A stretch of DNA of 64,000 nucleotides, taken from assembly GCA_020726505.1 (NCBI GenBank), contig JAHLEZ010000012.1, positions 2,604,001 through 2,668,000 of the forward strand. The letters are read 5' to 3'. Source of the DNA: Leptodontidium sp. MPI-SDFR-AT-0119. Lineage: Eukaryota > Ascomycota > Leotiomycetes > Helotiales > Leptodontidiaceae. Shown one piece after another: positions 56,501 through 64,000 of the stretch. Under the pieces are notes generated by a model. That model did not search any database. It had not been told where the DNA came from and saw only the letters and a program-made list of their open reading frames with translations. How positions within the stretch are numbered: position 1 is the stretch's first letter; the number at the start of each line of letters is the position of its first letter. A program made the translations under genes and the position numbers.

Positions 56501-57400
56501 TCAGAGTACTTTAGGACTCCTTTGTCGAGTCTTTCTTGTACTATCTTAGTAACCTCTAGAACAAGTGCCTGCAGTAAAGGAAAGTTGGGAGCTTACTAAG
56601 CCGTATATTTAATAGTCTTAATAATAACGGGAGGGGAAATATCTTTATGAAATTTATTATACTTAGGCTAGTCAAAAGTTATAGCTCCTTCCTGATTGAC
56701 TATTATTTCGTCGAATAAGGCTCTCTCTTCTGGCTATAATAGGCTACTTACGTCTAATTTAGCCAGCCTTTTTAAGGTAAGTCTTGAGTTTCAGAGTATA
56801 TTAGTGAAGCGTAGTAATAAGTGTTCTCGATACTTCCTGATATAATCTTAAGGAGTTCCTCGTTCTTATGTACGCTTATATTAGTCCTCCCTCTCACTAG
56901 GGGGGTCGCCTTTTAAGTTAGTTAAATCAATAGGTAGGACCTTCTTGGCTTTAGACTTATATATAGTCCCTACTTGTGCTACTATAGTCTAGGTTTCTCT
57001 AAATAGTGACTTGATTAGAAGCTCGTCGTAGTTAATAGTCTATTCGAACGTTGGGTTGCCTAAAGACAAGGAATCGTCGTTGAATACTCTTCTAAACAAG
57101 GGCTTAGAGACTAAGGGTTCCTCTCGGTACGAGTTAAGGAGTACTCTAAATGGAAAGTCTTTAATTACTGATTTTAGTACATAGAATTCTCTCTTTATGT
57201 ACTTAATATACGTTATCCTTTTAAGGCTTATAAGTTCTTAGTCTCGTAGTAAGAGGCGAGGACGATAAGGTCGACTGTCCCTTCCTTTAAAAACTCCTTC
57301 TTTTAATTCCGTTAATGTCGGGACGTCCGAGTATTCGAGTGTACTAACTGTAGCGCTCGAGTAATAGTCAGTTAATTATTTCCCGAGAAGTCTTCCTCTT
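53550..57400 (-). pseudogene. G5 reverse transcriptase, RNase H and integrase remnant
   Basis: The reverse-transcriptase motif FLDDIS at about 56122-56139 corresponds to the FLDDIGVKGP-type active site of fungal gypsy elements, with the catalytic Asp pair intact. The integrase C-terminal module is clear at about 53750-53880: DLDFRWLGPYEIYKAY and GYYKLKELGLDSPRLR, then LKLFHKRHDF. A tail with INIYDLSDPEFLENPKI extends to about 53590. Stops are frequent. Confidence 0.8.
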
Positions 57401-57659
57401 TATAACTAATCTTAGATTCTAAATCTTTAAAGTAAATTAACTTTACTTTATTCTCTTTGTGTAATACTTCGGCATCCTTTGCTTCCTCAGTAGTATCGTT
57501 AGTCTTAATTATAGTAATAAGACTAAAACGCTGATCCCACAAAGAAGTAAGAACAATGCCTCTATTATAATCTCTTAAGTAATAAAAAGTAACTCTGGCT
57601 TTATAAAAGAACGGAAAACCAAGAATAACCTTAACTCTAGGGCTGTTTATAATATAGAA

Positions 57660-58055
57660 CTAATTATTAATCGCGCAGTTACTTATAATAACAGTAATAT
57701 TATTAGCAAATCCGACGAAACGAGACTTAATACTAATAATTGTCTTTAAGGCTATTATTTGGCTTCTCGTTATTAGTAGTTCTAAGAGATTAACTACTTT
57801 AAGAGTTATATAACTGACTTCAGCCTCCGTGTCGAGTGTAGCCTTAATATCACTGACTTTAAAGCGGCCAGGTATCGTGACTATTACCTTCGGCGCTGGC
57901 GAGTAAAACGAGTTACCTATTTCTATAGAGCCACTTATAACTTTTATTTTAACACAAAAGTTAATGTTTCTTACTAGTCGAGCACTTCGCCGTATTATTC
58001 TTAGTAACGTAAAAGGCACTAAGCAAAGAAGTTCCAGTACTAAGTCTTTATACAT
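57660..58055 (-). CDS. Surviving open frame of G5: aspartic protease region
   Basis: 131 codons without a stop. It contains KATLDTEAEVSYITLKVVNL, in which DTEAE matches the DTGAE active site of gypsy-type aspartic proteases with Gly changed to Glu (G-to-A, RIP-like). Then comes KSRFVGFANNITVIISN. As this is one segment of a larger polyprotein, it is not an independent gene, and the active-site change should abolish activity. Confidence 0.7.
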   Translation of the reverse strand: MYKDLVLELLCLVPFTLLRIIRRSARLVRNINFCVKIKVISGSIEIGNSFYSPAPKVIVTIPGRFKVSDIKATLDTEAEVSYITLKVVNLLELLITRSQIIALKTIISIKSRFVGFANNITVIISNCAINN

Positions 58056-58059
58056 TAAT

Positions 58060-60953
58060 AGTATACTAAGGAAAAGTACTAGGACCGGCTTAAATAATAG
58101 GATAGTGCTAAGTAGTAGTTATATTACTGACTTCTTAATCATCGATTCTTATACTATAGCGACATTATTCTAGAACTACTATTAATAGGCCTGAAATTTC
58201 AAAGCAAGGAGATTCTTAGGGACCTTAAGGTGTACTTGGACCCTTCTTCTTTATTCTATTCTCCTTAGGAGCCAACTAGGGACCTTCTTTATTTTAATAC
58301 TATCTCGCTTTATTAAGAGGTACTCGTTTAATTAATCCGCGTATAACGTAGGCTTTAAGAAAGTATATAAAGAATTAAGTAATAGTCTTTGTGATATAAT
58401 AACCTCTTCCTTATTAAGGCTATAGTCGTTTTTAAAAGTAATAGCTTTAACGTTAGTAATATACTCCCTCTGTATCTATTAATTAATTATACCGCCGGGT
58501 GTTTAGGAAGCTCTAGGAGGGTTAATGAGCACTATTATCTCCCTTAACGTAAAGTTACTAAGTAATTCTTATAAAGACAGTAGCTTGTCGAGGACTTTGT
58601 CGAGCTTATAGCCGTTCCGGTCTAGTGCTTCTTATATATAAGAGTTCTAAGAAGACGTTAATCGCGTAATAGGTCTAAGGATTTTAGAGGGGACTATAAT
58701 TAGTTTAAGCTTCGCGGTGCGCCTCTTCGCTAAAGAGTTAGTTATAGTATTCTAAGCTAATACTTTAGATACGGTTAGCACAATAAGTTTAGAGACTATG
58801 TCAGAGATCTTAGACTTATTCCTGGCTAAGATTTACTAAGGGGTCTTCCTTACTTCTTTAGGACTGTCCACATTTATAACTTTAGTAAAGTATATAGTAT
58901 CTCTAATATCTAAAGGAACCTTTAGTTTACTATATAAGGCTTAAGCTTTGATTTTGTCTTATAACTTGTCGGATCCCTTATATAGCTTAAATGTTAAGGC
59001 CTTCTTTCGGGCTCTAGTCTCGATAGGGGTAACTATTACCTCGGAATTAGAGCTGTCCTTCGTATTAGACAAGAGAGCTTAGACTTGGACGATTTACTCT
59101 TCGGAACAGTCCTATTACTATAAGATAATAGACTCGCCGGCGTCAATAGGCTCATTAATGAATTCGATGTAATTAATTATAGAAGTTACTCCCTTCTCTC
59201 TTATAAGCGCCGCTTTTAACTGCGATACTAGTAACTCTTTGACCGCTTGTGCTCTACGTTCGGGATTAGGAGAGTATTAACTATTTAATACACGAGAGAG
59301 GATATATTCTCGTTTAAGTCTTTTATTAATAAGAAACTATATAGGGTACGACTTTTTCCCTTCTTCTTAAGGTCCTATATAAATGTAGCTATTATCCTCT
59401 ACTTTATAAATTACCTTAAGACTTATAAACTTCTTATAATTAAAACATTAATTTATAAACTTATGTCGTACTTAAGGTCTTATCTTAGGCTCTTAACGAT
59501 TTATATACTACCGGCACTTATAATTATCTCTTACCTTCTTATTATAGGCAATAGAGTTAAGATAGTTAGTCTTATAGCTAACGCTAGCCACCTCTTAAGC
59601 CTCTTTAGTAAATCGTAAGATGTTTATCTCGGCCGTGTATCTGGCGTTCGTGGCTCTCTTAACTACTACCGCAAGGATCTTTATATGCCTTAAACTGTTA
59701 CAAACGTTCTTTAGGTCTCTATTTATAATACTCTCGGGGTCTCTAGTGATCTTTTATAAAGTTAAAAGAAATATAAGGTTTAAGTTAGTTATAACTTCTT
59801 TGTCTTATCTCTTAAAGGCCTTACGAATCTCTTTACTTAGGGCGTTATCTCTGTAGCCTAGGAAGTTCGGGTACTGTAATAGTAGTGCTCGGGTCGACTA
59901 GCCCTGTATAGCTATAGACGTAGGCTAAACCCTCTCTTCCTAGTAATTAGACGTCTTAGTAAAGATATTAAGTCGACTTACTTACATCTATTAGTGGTTT
60001 GTGATACCTTACTCCTTTATAATAGTATACAAGTCCCGTTCTGAATTGAGCTAGGCCTTAACAGCGCTATAAATGTCGTTAAACGTATCCGTCTTGAGGT
60101 CTTTTAACGACTCTTTATTCTTAGAGGTAGCTTATATAGCCTTATTCTGAAGGCTTCGGGGGAGTACAAGTATAAATCGAGTCGACGCTTACTTCTTAGT
60201 AAGATTGCCTCGGTCGACGCAATTTAGGGCTACTTCTCTAAAGGCCCTAAGGAACTTCCGGTATTAATCTAGGGAAAGTTAGCCGTTAATTTAAGTATCT
60301 TTGAAATCTTACTCTAGTAAGTCTAAGTAAGTATTCGTATATAAACGATACTCACTGTCGTCGGCTTAATAGTCTTACTTCACTTCCCTCTTAAGGCTAA
60401 CGTATATTCCGGTTTTGAAGCTAAGGAACTTCCGAATATTCCACGCTTAAAAAGGGGTTATATAGTCGACTATTTATTCTTTTTTCTCTTAGTCGTTAAT
60501 AACTATATAGCTTACGAAGTATCTATTAAGGGTCTAGAAGTAGGTACTGACGTTGATGCCGTTGAAAATAGGAGTATTCGGGGATCTAGGGATTAGTATT
60601 AATTGACTAACGTAAACTTTAATATTCTTAAGATTATTCGCAGTAATAGCCGGGGTCGAGTTAGGGGCGGTAAGTTTAATAGTGTCAATAGAGGGAGTTA
60701 AGTTACTAGGTCCGGCATTACTAGACCCCTTCCCTTTACCTTTCCCTTTCCCCTTCTTACTGTTTAGTAAGCTCTAGAAAGTGTTATTGTTATAAGGGGT
60801 AGAACCCCTATTAAAGGTCCCTGAATTATAGGAAGTGTTAGGCCTAATGCCTATAATTGTCCTAAAGTTACTTCCAGTGACAGGTCCTAGGGTGTCGATA
60901 AAGGGAGCCCCCTTCTAATTATTAGCGTTATTTAGTCTACTGTAGCCGGACAT
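58060..60953 (-). pseudogene. G5 gag remnant
   Basis: Starts at ATG 60951-60953 (MSGYSRLNNANN, then a stop at a Gln position). It continues with a low-complexity Asn/Gly/Lys region including KKGKGKGKGKGSSNAGPSN and then SPNTPIFNGINVSTYF, a usual gag-domain beginning. About 2.9 kb to the protease, so gag is long. Stops are frequent. Confidence 0.65.
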
Positions 60954-61790
60954 TATTAGTAAGTTAAATGTGATTTGAGGTTTCGAAAGAATGTGTGTGG
61001 TCGTTTAATCGAAAGTAATAAAAGTAATAAAAGATTTAATATATATAAATATTATATTATTATATAAAGAAAGTAAAGAAACGTCCCCCTAGAAACAAGA
61101 ATTCAGGGCCTCGCCTCCGTAAGCGAAGGGCCAAACAATAGACTCTTCTAGCGAGGTCTTAGCCTACGCCCTAGGCCTTATACGCCGAAATTATAAAGTG
61201 TTCAAATTAATAAATAAAGGGTAAATAAAAATTAAATAACACTAAAAAGATAACTAAGGCCTAGTTTTAGACTAACTTAAAACACACTTCCGCTAAATCT
61301 CTAAGTAAGACTTCGGCCTTTAACTGACGAACTAAAGAGTAAGGCCTATAATACTCAGCTAACTTCTTATATAGTAATCTCGGCACCTTATATTATTAGG
61401 CCCTAATAGTCTAATACTATAGGGCCTCATATTACTGTAAAAAGTATTATGAAATAGTAGAACACAAGTCTTCGAAATGGCGGCACAGAGCCTCGAGCTA
61501 AGAGAGAAGAGATTTTCTAGTACTCTAAGTGTCCCCACGTATTATGAAAGTTCACTTGCTTCCCTTGTGTCTCTCTACTCTCTCTGTCGTATACTTGTGC
61601 CTTTATATCTACTATTTTTGCTTTCGAAGGCTGAGGAGTTACTAATTAAATAAGTCCCTTAATTTAAGTAATTGTCGTTTCTTAATTCTCCTTAAACGCT
61701 TGTGGTTAGTATAAAGGGCCCTTTCCGCATAACTTACTTAGTTTTATTTCCTTATATTAAACTCACTCCCTACGTCGGTCACTAAAAATA

Positions 61791-62074
61791 TATAAGAGGG
61801 AAAAAGCCTAATAAACCACATAATAAGAGAGTAGTATATAGTGAGGTATAGGGGGAGACTCTAGGTGTAGGAAATCGCGGATTAATTAAATCTAAAGATA
61901 ATATATATTTAAAGAGTATAAAATGTCGAGAGAGGGGAGGAGAAAAAAGTATATTAGATAATATCTATAAAAAGTTCTTGATTCTTGAGTTGTTTTTAAG
62001 TGATGAACCCTTTTATGTGGAAAGAGCCTATCCGGTCAGGTGACAAAGGAGCTACTAGAGCCTTCCCCACCACA
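61791..62074 (-). repeat. G5 5' LTR
   Basis: 284 bp, plus-strand text TATAAGAGGG to CCCCACCACA. Differences from the other LTR are mostly G/A and C/T. Confidence 0.93.
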
Positions 62075-63640
62075 GTAGTGCTAAAGAGAGCTATATAATG
62101 AGAAATCTATAGCGTAAGTAGAACCTTATAGTGTTTGAATATAAGCTTATTAATAACTACTCGCGCTCTCTACAACTATATACATTTATGAAGACATGTA
62201 GATCTCTTACTATAATAATGTACCCGACAATTAGTAAACGACTATACTTTCTTAAGAAGTATACCTTTTAGTTATCTCGCTGTTTCTTACGACCTTAGAG
62301 TGATATAATATAGATGTGGCACTTACGGGCTAGTCACCTTAGCAAAATGGCCTTAGAAGCTCTCGTGAAGTATGCCCACAATGTTCAAATCAATGGGATC
62401 ACTAGCGTATAATACGAAAGTTATACTATGACATACTCAACTTAACGCCCCTTACGTAGAAAGTCAGACAATAAGTCCCCGAGACCCTTCTTTAGAGTCA
62501 CATAAGACTTATTTGACTACCTTATAGGCTACGATGGCACAAGTTGGCTATTACTAATTAAGGACGAATATAATAGAAAGTTATTTACGTTTACGCTCGC
62601 TAGTAAGTCTAAAGAGTCTATTATAGGAGTGCTTAAAGCGTTTGAGACATAGACTAGACGCTAATACGGCCTTATTATATATAAGATCAGGTCTAATAAC
62701 GATACGTTAGTGCTTAGCATGAGACATTAGACTAAGTACGATCAATGGGCGTTAGACAATAGTATAGAGTTAGAGCTTACCCCTGTTTACACGCATAAGC
62801 TAAATGGAGGTGTAGAAAGAGCTGGTGGGGAGTTAATTAATAAGGCCTTGAAAATAATAACAGGCGCCAATTTACTATCTAAGTTATAGCTAGAAGTTGT
62901 TTTGACGGCTATATACCTTTACAACATGTCGCCACTTGCCAGAAGAGTTATATACTCCCTAAACGAAGTACTAAAGACATAGTTTAGACAGTACTTTCGA
63001 TAGTACGACTTAGAGGTAGTGAAGAAACTGCTAGTCGATTTAAGGCCTGACTGGAGTAACATTTTTGTGTATAGCGTTAAAGCCTACACTATATTCAAAG
63101 ACTGACAAGTTCTTTATAATAAGAGAGGTTTTAAGGTTAACCTTAGGGGGCACGTCGGATACTTAGTCGGTTACTGTGCAACTAATATATATAAGGTCTG
63201 GATACCTCAGCTGAAGTGTGTAATACGTACCCGAAACGTTGTTTTTAATAAGGCACAGTTCTATAGTAAGTAAGTAGTAGTCGGCTAATTACTATTAATA
63301 CTTAAATAAGTCGTTAATATACTTATAGAGCCTAAGGCCGCTTAAGACGCCGAGTTAGTTATCGAACACGTAGTGGACGAGTATACGGAGGCGAAAAACA
63401 GTATTGAATTAAACAGGCTATTGTCTGACTTAATAGAAGTCGACGAAGTTTCTATAGAGGTACAGTCGGACCGCTTCAAACACGACAATTTTAGAAATTA
63501 AGTATTATAAAATATCTGTTTAACTTATATTATACGCCTAATTACTAGAGTTTTAACGGACCCACTTTCATCCCGATCGGGCTTAGGATTAAATACTTAT
63601 AACGTTGCTAAGGCCGTGATAGGGGGGCCAAAAATTTTGA
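62075..63640 (+). mobile_element. Copia element C4, right part (truncated near 63,640)
   Basis: Resumes C4 after G5. It carries integrase and the following linker, then similarity ends at about 63,640, where very AT-rich DNA begins. Reverse transcriptase, RNase H and 3' LTR are absent from the window, because of truncation or another insertion. Confidence 0.75.
62300..63250 (+). pseudogene. C4 integrase remnant
   Basis: The pre-integrase segment MWHLRASHLSKMALEALVKY (about 62315) is followed by the integrase core: DLFDYLIGYDGTSWLLLIKD, then VYTHKLNGGVERAGGELINK (catalytic-Glu region, about 62783-62845) and IYLYNMSPLARRVIYS. A downstream segment, RGHVGYLVGYCATNIYKVW at about 63146, is typical of fungal copia polyproteins. 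Only scattered stops interrupt it, so this copy is relatively well preserved. Confidence 0.8.
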
Positions 63641-64000
63641 GATTTTTATTTTATATATATATATGTTTTTAAATTCTAATAATGAATATTATTTAATTCT
63701 TTTTCTTTGTAAATTTGTTATTAAATAGAATAAAGCTTTTGATAAAAAATCTTTTTAAGAATTATTAAACGGACTCACTTTATATTATACTTTTTATTTT
63801 TTAGTTATTTTTAAAATTAAATAAATAATTAAATTAAAAGCCGACGATTCTATAAAGTTAGAAAGAGATCTTTAATTCAGATTCGGAGTTTAACTCTTTA
63901 TAAAGCACTTTTATAACTGCTGAGCTAGCTACCGCGCTAGTAAATAAATACAAAATCTAACTAATCAAGCTAATTCGTCTATCTCTTGTTTACCTTCGGG
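63641..64000. other. AT-rich DNA at the right edge
   Basis: About 360 bp of very AT-rich sequence including a TATATATATATA run. Nothing recognisable. Confidence 0.5.

Larger units (their letters stand above)
50011..62074 (-). mobile_element. 12-kb Ty3/gypsy retrotransposon G5, complete, inside C4
   Basis: Two 284-bp LTRs (50011-50294 is the 3' LTR, 61791-62074 the 5' LTR) in direct orientation are flanked by the 4-bp duplication GTAG (50007-50010 and 62075-62078). A purine tract borders the 3' LTR in element orientation. The pol order is protease, reverse transcriptase, RNase H, integrase. It is a different family from G0 to G3: other LTRs, a long gag and no chromodomain seen. About 3.3 kb lies between integrase and the 3' LTR. 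All frames are RIP-damaged. Confidence 0.93.

Noticed and set aside
19370..64000. Centromere or an effector gene hidden in the AT-rich block
   Set aside because: Everything recognisable belongs to retrotransposons. I found no small Cys-rich secreted ORF with a signal peptide, and a centromere cannot be judged without chromatin data.
1..64000. tRNA or rRNA genes
   Set aside because: No cloverleaf with A and B boxes or rRNA core sequence was noticed by eye. A tRNAscan or Rfam run would be decisive and was not possible here.

Overview
This is nuclear DNA of a filamentous ascomycete (Pezizomycotina). The genes have short introns of 53-90 bp with GT..AG ends and CTAAC-like branch points. The protein families are fungal: UstYa/DUF3328, DUF3176, SAT4/PTH11-like membrane proteins and an NCS1 permease. 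Gene-bearing DNA of balanced composition alternates with AT-rich, stop-riddled retrotransposon DNA in which CpA has mostly become TpA while CpG survives, the signature of repeat-induced point mutation (RIP). Such compartments are typical of Dothideomycetes such as Leptosphaeria; that placement is inference.

Region 1 (1-6,350) is gene DNA. It has an acyltransferase-3 membrane protein (25-1461), a broken minus-strand gene (about 1598-2039), and a two-gene core of a ribosomal peptide (RiPP) pathway of the dikaritin/ustiloxin type. The precursor (2765-3097) is secreted and carries six copies of DEGYH(S/T)D separated by Kex2-type Lys-Arg sites. The partner is a UstYa-type membrane oxidase (3807-4937) with both HxxHC motifs. 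At the right edge lies the 3' end of a PLP-homeostasis (YggS/PROSC-type) gene, cut off where AT-rich DNA begins.

Region 2 (6,350-10,000) is an AT-rich block with a 494-bp hAT-like MITE (8-bp target duplication), followed by an almost intact piggyBac transposon whose only visible coding lesion is one in-frame TAA.

Region 3 (10,000-19,370) is gene DNA: a DUF3176 membrane protein with an upstream ORF and one in-frame TGA, an NCS1 purine/cytosine-type permease on the minus strand, and a SAT4/PTH11-like membrane protein with a frameshift.

Region 4 (19,370-64,000) is a nest of RIP-mutated LTR retrotransposons. A plus-strand chromovirus (G0) is opened by a copia element (C2A). C2A is opened twice: once by another copia (C1, itself opened by a complete chromovirus, G1), and once by chromovirus G2. 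G2 is opened by chromovirus G3, G3 by copia C4, and C4 by a 12-kb Ty3/gypsy element (G5). Target duplications confirm C1 (AAATC), G1 (TTAAC) and G5 (GTAG). The missing right halves of G0, C2A, G2, G3 and C4 are expected beyond the right edge of the window.

No tRNA, rRNA or CRISPR array was recognised.
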